A stretch of DNA of 64,000 nucleotides from Ideonella alba (lineage in GTDB: Bacteria > Pseudomonadota > Gammaproteobacteria > Burkholderiales > Burkholderiaceae_C), in the NCBI RefSeq assembly GCF_018069875.1, contig NZ_JAGQDF010000003.1:372001-436000 (forward strand), given 5' to 3'. The notes under the pieces were generated by a model that worked only from the letters and a program-made list of their open reading frames with translations, did no database searches and was not told the DNA's origin. Every line of letters begins with the position of its first letter. Within the stretch, counting starts at the first letter, position 1. The translations under genes and the position numbers were made by a program. Below are positions 54,876 to 63,146 of this stretch, piece after piece.

Positions 54876-55530
54876 ATCGCTCCAATGATATGTAGAGGGC
54901 CAAAATCCTTATACATGTATAGGCGCCATAAGAGCCAAAGAAAGAATTTCGGGCTATTGGGCTTCTATGCAATTGGATGGGCCAATCTAACGTCGGCACT
55001 GTCGTGCTGAACAGGCAGCGCACTAGTCGTCCAAACGTGCCGTATGTACGTCGCGAACGAGGGATCAACTCGGGGGGCGTTACGTACTCCCTATTGATGA
55101 AAGCGAGTCGGATCGATTGCTGAAGGCACTTTTCCCAAGGATCTCCGCTGCCCACAGTAATCTCGACAATTCCACCGCCTTACGGTCGGGGCAACTTAAG
55201 TGTAATCGGAAACAATCGCCTAGCAATTGTTGATTTTGCGCATCAGCGCAGTCGCACAAAGAATCGGCTAGACCATGGCTCTACGAGAATCAACAGGCCG
55301 AGTACGCCTTCATGCGCGAACATGCCTTGCGACCACGCACTTCCTAGAGTAACAACTTCATCAAATGGGACAGTGCCCACAGATGAACGCAACCCGAACG
55401 CATCGCTGGAGCGAAGAAAACAGATAACTATAGAGACTGAACGGGTAGGGCCATAGACTCCTGCGCACCTAGCTAAACCAGTAAATCTGGATTGACCGAG
55501 TATTAGCTAAGTTAGAGCCATTTAGAGGGC
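54876..55530. other. Gene-free, possibly decayed interval inside the low-GC cassette
   Basis: About 655 bases lie between convergent fcl and the wcaF-like gene. No frame looks like a real gene. Around 55,190–55,250 one plus frame reads LSVIGNNRLAIVDFAHQ, which faintly resembles the N-terminal glutaminase segment of asparagine synthetases (…RLAIVDLS…). It is open for about 110 codons without other family features, so a decayed remnant is possible but unproven. No terminator was recognised. Confidence 0.4.
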
Positions 55531-56106
55531 TCAGTCGCTATCTGCAACTGCTGCAGTACGTTCCTTAACGAAACGGCAGGGGTTGCCAGCGTAAACCCCA
55601 GCCCGGAGAACGGATTTGGTGACTACGCTCCCGGCCCCAATCACGGCGCCTGAACAAATATTCACGCCAGGACAAACGAAAACTCTAGCCCCAATCCATA
55701 CTCCCGATTCAATAGCTATCGGCCTGATCCTTATGGGGAAGTTGGTCTTAGTGTAATCGTGATCCGCCGCGCAAATATAACTGCCCTGAGAAACAATGGT
55801 ATTCGAGCGAATCGTAATCTCACCTAGTGTATAGAGCGTAACGTTATCGCCGATCCATACATCATCCTCGATAATCAACTTCCAAGGGTAGGTTACCGTC
55901 ACATTTGGGCGGATCACGACGCGTTTTCCGACCCTCGCTCCAAAAAGCCTAAGCAAGACGACCCGAAATCCGTACATGAACTGCGGAGAAGTCTTGAATA
56001 GCAGTGCTTCACAGAGCCACCACAGCTGTACGCCGAACGCGCTCCTTCCCCTAAATCCTTCAGGCATTCGAAAGGCCTCAAGCGAGAACCAACTGCGCTC
56101 ATTCAT
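55531..56106 (-). CDS. wcaF: WcaF-like hexapeptide acetyltransferase
   Basis: The 191-residue protein has left-handed beta-helix repeats (KRVVIRPNVTVTYPWKLIIE, DDVWIGDNVTLYTLGEITI, GVWIGARVFVCPGVNICSGA). The catalytic histidine is in YICAADHDYTKTNFP, and the end VYAGNPCRFVKER is typical of the colanic-acid WcaF group. It probably O-acetylates a sugar of the repeat unit, using acetyl-CoA in the cytosol. It is the last gene of the minus-strand cassette and follows the GT2 gene by nine bases. Codon use is low-GC like its neighbours. Confidence 0.87.
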   Translation of the reverse strand: MNERSWFSLEAFRMPEGFRGRSAFGVQLWWLCEALLFKTSPQFMYGFRVVLLRLFGARVGKRVVIRPNVTVTYPWKLIIEDDVWIGDNVTLYTLGEITIRSNTIVSQGSYICAADHDYTKTNFPIRIRPIAIESGVWIGARVFVCPGVNICSGAVIGAGSVVTKSVLRAGVYAGNPCRFVKERTAAVADSD

Positions 56107-56115
56107 CCAATATGC

Positions 56116-56886
56116 TCACTTTCGACTACTCAAAATGAAACTGAGATATGTTGCAGATGCAGTGCAAATCCGTAAGAAGAAGGAAGCGGCCCGAAGAGGC
56201 GCAGACTGTCGGAGAATTTTTGCTTGCACGGTCCAAGCCTCTCGACACAAATCCAAGATTTTGGTGGTTGAGGCGCCTCCAAGCTCGAAAACCGAAATTA
56301 CTCTGTTGACTGTGCGTTCCTTGGCACCAGCCTTGTGCAATAGGCAGGCAACTGCGTAATCGCCGCAAATTCTGAAGTCTCTAGGGATTCCAATGTTCAG
56401 CAAGGCAGAACGCCTATATACAGTGGCCTGTTGGTTGCCTGGCACGCTGTGCCAAATGGACAGACGCGGACTCCGAGGTGCTCGTACTCGTCTGTATGAT
56501 TGCCCGCTGCGAAACTCGGCAGCGAAATAGCAAACATCAGAATCCCCCAACTCTCTCACGGCATCAGATAATGAACCGTCATCGAGAAATGTGTCGCCAG
56601 AGTTCATGAAAATTACGAACTCCGTTCGACTTCTGAGCAATCCTTTGGCCATAGCATCGTATATCCCCTCGTCCTTCTCGGCGATTGCTGAATAAACGCG
56701 CTGCTCTTCCCTTAGCAACGGCACATCGATGCTGTCAGGGTCGCCATCGACCACGATCCAATCTAAGCGTTCATCCTGCGAAAGAACAGAGGCATGCGTT
56801 CTGCGTAATCCCTCTCGATCTTTGTAGGTAATGGTGATAACAGAGATCCTCGGGATATCGCTATTGAGAAGCGGTTCGAGCGACAT
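56116..56886 (-). CDS. GT2-family glycosyltransferase (WcaE-like)
   Basis: The 256-residue enzyme starts RISVITITYKDREGLRRTHA. It has IVVDGDPDSIDVPLL and AEKDEGIYDAMAKGLLRS, a pattern shared with WcaE and other colanic-acid GT2 enzymes, and the acceptor-side FVIFMNSGDTFLDDG where NSGD replaces the usual D-x-D. It adds one sugar to the lipid-linked repeat unit. Its 5' end overlaps the polymerase gene by 26 bases. Low-GC codon use. Confidence 0.87.
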   Translation of the reverse strand: MSLEPLLNSDIPRISVITITYKDREGLRRTHASVLSQDERLDWIVVDGDPDSIDVPLLREEQRVYSAIAEKDEGIYDAMAKGLLRSRTEFVIFMNSGDTFLDDGSLSDAVRELGDSDVCYFAAEFRSGQSYRRVRAPRSPRLSIWHSVPGNQQATVYRRSALLNIGIPRDFRICGDYAVACLLHKAGAKERTVNRVISVFELGGASTTKILDLCREAWTVQAKILRQSAPLRAASFFLRICTASATYLSFILSSRK

Positions 56887-58054
56887 AAATTATATAGGTG
56901 GTTAATAGAGCAAACTCAGGCAGCATAATGCCGCCATTGAAAAAACTCCCTAGAAGCACGACCAATAAGCATAACGCAAGCTTTGCTTGACCCCGATACC
57001 ACAGTCCAAAGAACTTATAAATCAGGAGAAAGACTGCAATTAGGCCAATCCAGCCGAAGTAAAAGATAAGCAAGTACAGGCCGTTATCAATCGATTCGCC
57101 GTAGCCGTTACCGTGAGGAATCAAATACTTGGGAACAATTTCTCTCACTCGGCCAAGTGCATATCCGAAAGGGTACTCGATAAGCGTGTCGCTAAGAACA
57201 GGGAGCAGGCCAACAACTCTGTAGTAAGTTGAGGAACCGACCTCATCCACCTGAGCAGTTCTACTGGCAACATAATCAGCATAAAAGAACCAAACCAAGA
57301 AAATGAAAGGTCCTGCCGCCAGAAGTGCCGCCGTGACCGCGCGAGCATTAATGGTTCTTTGTGAACGCTGTTGGGTGGCAGTGTAAAACAGAAGGATCAC
57401 GCCAAATGCGATCAGGCCTGTTAGCGACTGAATAAAGAGTATCGAGATGACTCCAAGTGCTATGGAGACGCCGCGGTGACGGTCCTGAAGCAAACATATC
57501 GCTGTTAGATTGGTGATCACATATGCACAAAATGACGGTTCAAGATAGAACCCTGGCGGACGAAGGCGATCGTCGGTGGCCAGAGTTTCGAGTTCGATCT
57601 CGCCGAAGTACTGATGCGAACCAAAAAAATTGAAAAAAGTACGATCCCCATTTTGAGACGTTATGGCTTGCAGCGCGACGCAAATTGTTATCGCTAGCAA
57701 CGCTGCAAGCGCCGGCGTTGCTATGTCTGCCTTTACAGAAGCAGGGGCCAAACTAGCCGCCAAAATGCTCATCGCGGCAGTGCACCAAAGTGCATAAGTT
57801 CGGAGGAACTGAATCCCATCTGCGCCATCATAACCAATTTGAAGAGCGCCCAACATTGGAAGCGCCAGCACTAATGTTATGAGACTGATCGCCCGAAGGT
57901 CTGAAAGTAAGCCGGAAAGACGGTAAGTGCCGGAGAGAAAAAAAACAAGAGCGAATGGAGCTAAAGTAAGCGGAAAATTTAATGGCCGAACCAGGACGAA
58001 ATGCAAAAAGACAATAGACGCGAAAATTGCGAGATGCTGAACGAATAATGGCAT
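56861..58054 (-). CDS. wzy: Wzy-type polysaccharide polymerase (membrane protein)
   Basis: The 397-residue protein has about 10–11 hydrophobic segments. A large periplasmic loop near residues 285–325 (EYPFGYALGRVREIVPKYLI, PHGNGYGESIDNGLYLLIF) fits O-antigen polymerases of the Wzy/WcaD type. Sequence identity among such proteins is low, so topology and context carry the call. It polymerises repeat units on the periplasmic face after Wzx flipping. Its start shares one base with the stop of the preceding serine-acetyltransferase-like gene. Confidence 0.78.
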   Translation of the reverse strand: MPLFVQHLAIFASIVFLHFVLVRPLNFPLTLAPFALVFFLSGTYRLSGLLSDLRAISLITLVLALPMLGALQIGYDGADGIQFLRTYALWCTAAMSILAASLAPASVKADIATPALAALLAITICVALQAITSQNGDRTFFNFFGSHQYFGEIELETLATDDRLRPPGFYLEPSFCAYVITNLTAICLLQDRHRGVSIALGVISILFIQSLTGLIAFGVILLFYTATQQRSQRTINARAVTAALLAAGPFIFLVWFFYADYVASRTAQVDEVGSSTYYRVVGLLPVLSDTLIEYPFGYALGRVREIVPKYLIPHGNGYGESIDNGLYLLIFYFGWIGLIAVFLLIYKFFGLWYRGQAKLALCLLVVLLGSFFNGGIMLPEFALLTTYIIYVARTASQ

Positions 58055-58560
58055 TATGGGCTTTCTTCGCGAGCAATGAAGGTGGCTGCCCTGCCCCGCA
58101 CGACAGAATTCGAAGGAACGCTCTTGGTGACGATGGCCCCGGCGCCAATCAGTACGTTGTCGCCAATCTCAATATCACCGATTATAAGAGCTCCTGCACC
58201 AATATCGACATTGCTCCCTATGCGCGGTGATGGGCCCTGAGTTCCATCGGCCAGCGTCTTACACCCTATGGTTACGCTGTGCTTTATTCGGCAGTTATTC
58301 CCAATTCTGCAATGCTTATTGATGACGATCCCGAAGCCGTGGTCAATCTGAAGATTATTCCCAATCTGAGTTGCGGCCGGAATCTCGTACGACCAAACTA
58401 GTTCGCAAAATATCCGATAAATTATTAGAACAGGAACCGCCCATACTGCGTGAAGCGGTGCCTTCTTCCTGCACCTCGAGGCGACGTTAGCAACTCGATA
58501 CAGCGAGACCATTATCGCCCCGCGGGGGCGATCGGCGAAATCTTGAAGAAGCGGCCACAT
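58054..58560 (-). CDS. Serine-acetyltransferase-like (WcaB/EpsC-type) acetyltransferase
   Basis: The 168-residue protein has a membrane-like N-terminal helix (HAVWAVPVLIIYRIFCELVW), unlike true CysE. Hexapeptide repeats follow (IPAATQIGNNLQIDHGFGIV, INKHCRIGNNCRIKHSVTIG, IGSNVDIGAGALIIGDIEIG) and then the usual SNSVVRGRAATF end. The DHGFGIVIN histidine is conserved. It fits WcaB, which acetylates colanic-acid repeat units. It starts at ATG 58560, two bases after the GT4 stop. Confidence 0.83.
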   Translation of the reverse strand: MWPLLQDFADRPRGAIMVSLYRVANVASRCRKKAPLHAVWAVPVLIIYRIFCELVWSYEIPAATQIGNNLQIDHGFGIVINKHCRIGNNCRIKHSVTIGCKTLADGTQGPSPRIGSNVDIGAGALIIGDIEIGDNVLIGAGAIVTKSVPSNSVVRGRAATFIAREESP

Positions 58561-58562
58561 AT

Positions 58563-59789
58563 TTAACCCAACAAGCGACTATAGAGGTCTTGGTAGGCGC
58601 TCACCATTGCTTTCGATGAAAAAGCGTTGCGTGCTGTCGAAGCAAGACTCTGTCTGTCACTGTAGGCTGTAATTTCTCGCGTCCAGGTGCTATTCTGAAT
58701 GCATCGAACAAAGGCTTCTTCGGAGAGACTTGCCGCTCCAACGTAGTTCAACACTTCGCCAGCTGCAGGGCTGTCTGTCGCAAGTACGGGCAGCCCACAG
58801 CAAAGAGCCTCACAGATCGTTAAGGGGAAATTGTCGACCTTTGAGGTAAAGAGTAATGCATCGGCCTTGGTGTACTCATCGACGAGGCGCGAACGATCGT
58901 GAAGTTCACCTAGATTCAGTACGTTTGGCCCCGTGAATGGTGAGTTCTTTCCAATGGTGGTTAACTTGACGCCCGAAAATCTAATAACTCTCTCTATCAG
59001 CGCGTGGTTTGTCTTCCCTGCATAAGCTAGGTCATGAGCAACAACAAGCAAATGTATCGGAGTAGTGGTGTCGTCGCGAATACACCCGCTAGCGGCTAAG
59101 TCGGAAATCGGCTTGAGCCTCTCCTCTATCGACGAAGAGATGGAATTGGGAATGCGCGCGCACTTACAATTTGGAAAGACACTGCGGAAATCATTTAGTA
59201 AGTGCTCCGAAGGCGAAACGTATGTGCACTGCGATGAAATATTAGTGAGCTCGGATTGGCGAGTTGCACGCTCTCTTCGTGAGAAGTCAAGAATTGAGGG
59301 TGGATAGTTCTCGCCCGATTTGCATCTACCACAGCCATCCTTCCAAGAATCGCAGCCATCCAAAAACGCACACCTACCTGTAACCGCCCAATGATCATGT
59401 AAGGTCCAGACAATGGGTTTCCCCAATCGTTCCAATGCGGTTAGAAACTGACGGTATTGAAGAAAATAGCTGTGGATGACGTGTAGATGAACGAGATCAG
59501 AATGCTCGGCCAATGATTTCAGGCGCGAAAGGCTGGGAGTATTAGGAAATGAAGGGTCGCTGCCTATCAGTCTATTCTGGGCGAAGAGGAACGCCGTAGA
59601 AAACCGGTCACCGACCATAACCACGTTCCGAAAAGCACCCTCAGATACATGGCGCTTGACACCTTTCGAATAGCCGTATGCGAAAGTGCTATTGAATCGG
59701 TCTCGGTCAAGACCTTGATGTAGCGCTAGCGCTACCTGCGCCGCGCCTCCTTCAGTCAGTCGAACATTGACCTGGAGAATCTTCTTCAT
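58563..59789 (-). CDS. GT4-family glycosyltransferase (WcaC-like)
   Basis: The 408-residue enzyme begins MKKILQVNVRLTEGGAAQVA, as in WcaC. It has the acceptor-side VHLHVIHSYFLQYRQFLTAL, a cysteine-rich insert CAFLDGCDSWKDGCGRCKSG typical of this subgroup, and a donor-site DALLFTSKVDNFPLTICEAL. The frame extends to 60050, but the ATG at 59789 fits the family and overlaps the flippase stop by four bases. It builds the same lipid-linked unit as its neighbours. Confidence 0.88.
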   Translation of the reverse strand: MKKILQVNVRLTEGGAAQVALALHQGLDRDRFNSTFAYGYSKGVKRHVSEGAFRNVVMVGDRFSTAFLFAQNRLIGSDPSFPNTPSLSRLKSLAEHSDLVHLHVIHSYFLQYRQFLTALERLGKPIVWTLHDHWAVTGRCAFLDGCDSWKDGCGRCKSGENYPPSILDFSRRERATRQSELTNISSQCTYVSPSEHLLNDFRSVFPNCKCARIPNSISSSIEERLKPISDLAASGCIRDDTTTPIHLLVVAHDLAYAGKTNHALIERVIRFSGVKLTTIGKNSPFTGPNVLNLGELHDRSRLVDEYTKADALLFTSKVDNFPLTICEALCCGLPVLATDSPAAGEVLNYVGAASLSEEAFVRCIQNSTWTREITAYSDRQSLASTARNAFSSKAMVSAYQDLYSRLLG

Positions 59790-61018
59790 TTGGCAGTTAA
59801 GGTTGCTGCAGGCAAGTGTAGGAATAGCATGGCGACAACAAGGGTTTCCCAGATTGCCATTGCTAGGACAGCGTAATGAAGACCGAGGACATCCATAAGG
59901 GGCACTGAGAGAAGACCAACTGCTGCCGTGCAGCACCAAATTGCCAACGTAAGCCGTCGCCCGCGAACTACATCGGGGGACAATATACTCATGGCATAAG
60001 CCAGAATTATTGCAGGGACCGCTCCGATAGATCCAAGTCGCCAACACCAAATAGCAGTGTCTGACAGTGGGTAGTTTGCGAGCTCAAGTATCTGCTGTGT
60101 AGCGAGAAACGATGGTAGAAGGACGGTGCTAGCCACTATGCTCAAGATGATGAAGACGAATCTTCTCTTTACCCTATAAACTGATGCCAGCCTTGCTGAC
60201 TCCTCCACAGAAAAATGATAGGCGGCAAAGGCGGCGAGGACGGGGTTTATTATTTGCCAAACGACTGTTCTGATCTTGTCTATCAGCGAGTATAGTGCGA
60301 TTAGTGCTTTATCATCATGGCCGGCTAAAAGCGACGGTATGACCACGGTTATTGGCACTGAAGCTGCTCGCCTAGACAGCTGCGCAAGCCCCATGCGCCA
60401 AAGATCGATAAGACCGTTGCGGGTTGATCCTGAACTGCGGCAGATGGCGTCGTTGCTGAAACAGTACCGTCGATACAAGAAAAGAGAGGAGCAGAGTGAG
60501 ATTGCGGCGTTAGATAGGAAATATATCCAAGCATCAGATTCAACCCTAACAAACAGCAAAACTGTGAAAAGGTGTATGCCTCTACTTGCGATGCCTAGCA
60601 GGCCGTATGTTAGCTGCCCGCCCCTGTGAATGATCAAATATGCAGGTGGTAGGAATGCGGCTAGAACCGCGAGCTGCGATAGGCCGTAGAGATGGAATCT
60701 TTCACTCGATACTGCTGTAAGCCATACAAAGCCAAGGAGGCTTGCAACCACCCACATTAGAAAATGCAGAAGCAACAATCTGCGGGGTAGTGCGCAATCG
60801 CCGTCTGACTTCCGCGCCTCAGCAAGAATTTTTGGGCCAACAGTTGAAAGTCCGCAATCTACTACGATTAAGGTCGTGAAAGAAATTATCTGAATTAGCG
60901 CGAGATCGCCGTATTCATTAGGGCCAAGTGTCTTTAGTAGATGTGGAATCATCAGGATCGGCACTAGCGCGGATGCCGCGTTATATGCCCAATGTACGAA
61001 TACACCGCTCTTGTTCAT
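59786..61018 (-). CDS. wzx: Wzx-type oligosaccharide flippase
   Basis: The 410-residue protein has about 12 hydrophobic segments. The typical opening of the MATE-like polysaccharide flippase family is present: VHWAYNAASALVPILMIPHL, LKTLGPNEYGDLALIQ. Further segments are ALYSLIDKIRTVVWQIINPV and the C-terminal VPLMDVLGLHYAVLAMAIWE. It moves the undecaprenyl-linked repeat unit across the inner membrane. ATGA overlaps on both sides place it firmly in the cassette operon. Confidence 0.88.
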   Translation of the reverse strand: MNKSGVFVHWAYNAASALVPILMIPHLLKTLGPNEYGDLALIQIISFTTLIVVDCGLSTVGPKILAEARKSDGDCALPRRLLLLHFLMWVVASLLGFVWLTAVSSERFHLYGLSQLAVLAAFLPPAYLIIHRGGQLTYGLLGIASRGIHLFTVLLFVRVESDAWIYFLSNAAISLCSSLFLYRRYCFSNDAICRSSGSTRNGLIDLWRMGLAQLSRRAASVPITVVIPSLLAGHDDKALIALYSLIDKIRTVVWQIINPVLAAFAAYHFSVEESARLASVYRVKRRFVFIILSIVASTVLLPSFLATQQILELANYPLSDTAIWCWRLGSIGAVPAIILAYAMSILSPDVVRGRRLTLAIWCCTAAVGLLSVPLMDVLGLHYAVLAMAIWETLVVAMLFLHLPAATLTAK

Positions 61019-61899
61019 TGGAGTGCGGTTCTTCGTCTCTTGAGGGACCGGTAGAAATCTGAGGCGGCGAAAAATAGTTTTGCGGAGAACGCTCTCGTAA
61101 GCAAGCGGATATCCATAAGCCCCACGAGCGAATGGAGCGAACTCAATGATGCATGTCGAAGTCGAATCCGATAAGCTTCGCGAGCTTGAAGTGTGGCTCT
61201 GCGTATACCAATTGATTCCGCCTCTCGAACATACTCAACCAAGATATCAGGTATATTCCTTACTGACTCTGGATTGGCTAAATGGAGGCGATATAGCATA
61301 TCATAGTCAACTGACGCTCTTATATTTGGATTGTACGAAATATTGAAACTGGTGAAGAGCGCTAGTCGAAATGTCGCGGTCGGGTGGGCGAATGGGTAGC
61401 CCCTGCGAAAAGCAATGTGAATATCCCTGGCGGTTATTGGTGCGGCAAACTCGGTTTGAACCTTGCCATCAAGGCCAATTATTCGCATGCTTCCGCCAAG
61501 TACAGCCACTTGCGGATTGATCCTTAGAAATTCCAGTTGACGGTCAAGTCGATCGGGGGTTGGTAAGTCCCCCGCGTCGACAAGCGCGGCAAAGTCGAAC
61601 TTTAGTGCCGAAGCTTCGCTTATCAACCGATTCAGGCCGACCGAGATTCCCTTATTGACGTCGTGTCTAAATACATGGCAGATCTCACTGAATTCCGTTC
61701 CTGCCAAGTCTATAGGTTCTTTACTGCCGTCGTCGACGATCAGTATCTTATTGGGCTTGGTCCTGGAGTTCGCAATAGCGCCTAGCGTCCTCAGCAAGCC
61801 AGCCTTGTTGTTGTATACGGGAATGATGTAGCAAACTTTGGATTCGTGTTGCGTATTACCTGAGGCTGCCATTTTTCTAACTTCGGGAATACTTTCCAT
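61015..61899 (-). CDS. GT2-family glycosyltransferase
   Basis: The 294-residue enzyme has KVCYIIPVYNNKAGLLRTLG, ILIVDDGSKEPIDL, HDVNKGISVGLNRLISEA and LVDAGDLPTPDRLDRQLEFL, in which D-A-G-D stands for the D-x-D metal site. The C-terminal part includes YPFAHPTATFR and RASVDYDMLYRL, typical of EpsE/WcaA-like GT2 enzymes. An internal ATG at 61872 is an alternative start. Low-GC codon use; overlaps wzx by four bases. Confidence 0.87.
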   Translation of the reverse strand: MESIPEVRKMAASGNTQHESKVCYIIPVYNNKAGLLRTLGAIANSRTKPNKILIVDDGSKEPIDLAGTEFSEICHVFRHDVNKGISVGLNRLISEASALKFDFAALVDAGDLPTPDRLDRQLEFLRINPQVAVLGGSMRIIGLDGKVQTEFAAPITARDIHIAFRRGYPFAHPTATFRLALFTSFNISYNPNIRASVDYDMLYRLHLANPESVRNIPDILVEYVREAESIGIRRATLQAREAYRIRLRHASLSSLHSLVGLMDIRLLTRAFSAKLFFAASDFYRSLKRRRTALQ

Positions 61900-61953
61900 G
61901 GTTGCTATCTTTGGTCAGGCCGGAAAGGTCAATTCTCGATCATGGTTGATTGC

Positions 61954-63099
61954 TCATTCATGATGGTCATATGCTTGAAATCCGGCTAGTTTGACGAGGC
62001 TATCTTTGCGAGCTGTAAGATAATCGGCTTCAACCATCTCCTTGACTAGTTCAGCCAAACTTGTGCGGGGAGACCAGCCAAGCTTTTCTTTGGCTTTTTT
62101 CGGGTCGCCAAGCAGTGTCTCAACTTCGGTGGGGCGGTAATACCGCGGGTCGACCTTAACGATCACGTCGCCGGGTTTGCATTTGGCTTTGATCTCACCG
62201 CCCACCGGCTGTACAGCTTGCACAATGCCTACTTCCATTTCCGCCTCGCCTTCGAAAGCGAGCGTGATGCCAAGTTCTTTCGCCGCAAAGTCGACAAACT
62301 GCCTCACGCTGTACTGCACACCAGTGGCAATCACGAAGTCCTCTGCTTGCTGCTGTTGAAGCATCAGCCACTGCATCTCGATGTAGTCGCGCGCGTGGCC
62401 CCAGTCCCGTAGAGCGCTCAGGTTGCCCAGATACAGGCAATCTTGAAGACCTAGTGCAATTCGGCTGATAGCGCGAGTGATCTTGCGGGTGACGAATGTT
62501 TCGCCTCGCAGCGGGCTTTCGTGGTTGAAGAGAATGCCGTTGCAGGCGTAGATGCCGTAGGCCTCTCGGTAGTTGACGGTGATCCAGTAGGCGTACATCT
62601 TCGCCACCGCGTAGGGGCTGCGCGGGTAGAAGGGTGTGGTTTCCTTTTGGGGGATCTCCTGCACCAGACCGTAGAGCTCACTGGTGCTGGCCTGGTAGAA
62701 GCGGGTCTTCTTGGTCAGGCCCAGGATGCGAATGGCCTCCAGGATGCGCAGCGCGCCAATGCCGTCGGCGTTCGCGGTGTACTCGGGCTCTTCGAACGAG
62801 ACCGCCACATGGCTCTGCGCTGCCAGGTTGTAGATCTCGTCGGGTTGCACCTTCTGGATGATCCGCACCAGGCTGGTGGAGTCGGTCAGATCGCCGTAGT
62901 GCAGGATGAACTTGCGGCCGTCCACATGCGGGTCCTGGTACAGGTGGTCGATGCGGTCGGTGTTGAACAGGCTGCTGCGGCGCTTGATGCCGTGCACTTC
63001 ATAGCCCTTCTTCAGCAGGAACTCTGCAAGGTAGGCGCCGTCTTGGCCAGTCACGCCGGTGATCAGGGCAATCTTCTTGGAGGGGGTTTCAGTGGTCAT
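61954..63099 (-). CDS. gmd: GDP-mannose 4,6-dehydratase
   Basis: The 381-residue enzyme has the NADP site [20 protein letters not shown], the [19 protein letters not shown] segment, catalytic YAVAK in [16 protein letters not shown], and [20 protein letters not shown]. It makes GDP-4-keto-6-deoxymannose, the substrate of Fcl. Composition shifts across the gene. The 5' half (62,600–63,099) is G/C-rich like the chromosome, and the 3' part (61,954 to about 62,150–62,500) is A/T-richer like the cassette. This mirrors the break in fcl. Confidence 0.96.
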   Translation of the reverse strand: MTTETPSKKIALITGVTGQDGAYLAEFLLKKGYEVHGIKRRSSLFNTDRIDHLYQDPHVDGRKFILHYGDLTDSTSLVRIIQKVQPDEIYNLAAQSHVAVSFEEPEYTANADGIGALRILEAIRILGLTKKTRFYQASTSELYGLVQEIPQKETTPFYPRSPYAVAKMYAYWITVNYREAYGIYACNGILFNHESPLRGETFVTRKITRAISRIALGLQDCLYLGNLSALRDWGHARDYIEMQWLMLQQQQAEDFVIATGVQYSVRQFVDFAAKELGITLAFEGEAEMEVGIVQAVQPVGGEIKAKCKPGDVIVKVDPRYYRPTEVETLLGDPKKAKEKLGWSPRTSLAELVKEMVEADYLTARKDSLVKLAGFQAYDHHE

Positions 63100-63146
63100 G
63101 GGTTCTCGTTCAGAAAACTATTGGGATGAGTGATGGCTATGGAGGG

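Larger units (their letters stand above)
54475..62500. other. Low-GC exopolysaccharide cassette (horizontal exchange block)
   Basis: Between the middle of fcl and the middle of gmd the DNA falls from high-60s/70 % GC to roughly half G+C by eye. It uses codons such as TTA, ATA and AGA that are rare elsewhere in the window. The block holds the wcaF-, wcaE-, wzy-, wcaB-, wcaC- and wzx-like genes and a GT2. No transposase or integrase is present. Confidence 0.8.

Noticed and set aside
54814-55155. Minus-strand frame of 113 codons in the gap after fcl
   Set aside because: It overlaps the fcl 3' end, has no recognisable features or ribosome-binding site, and ends within non-coding sequence.
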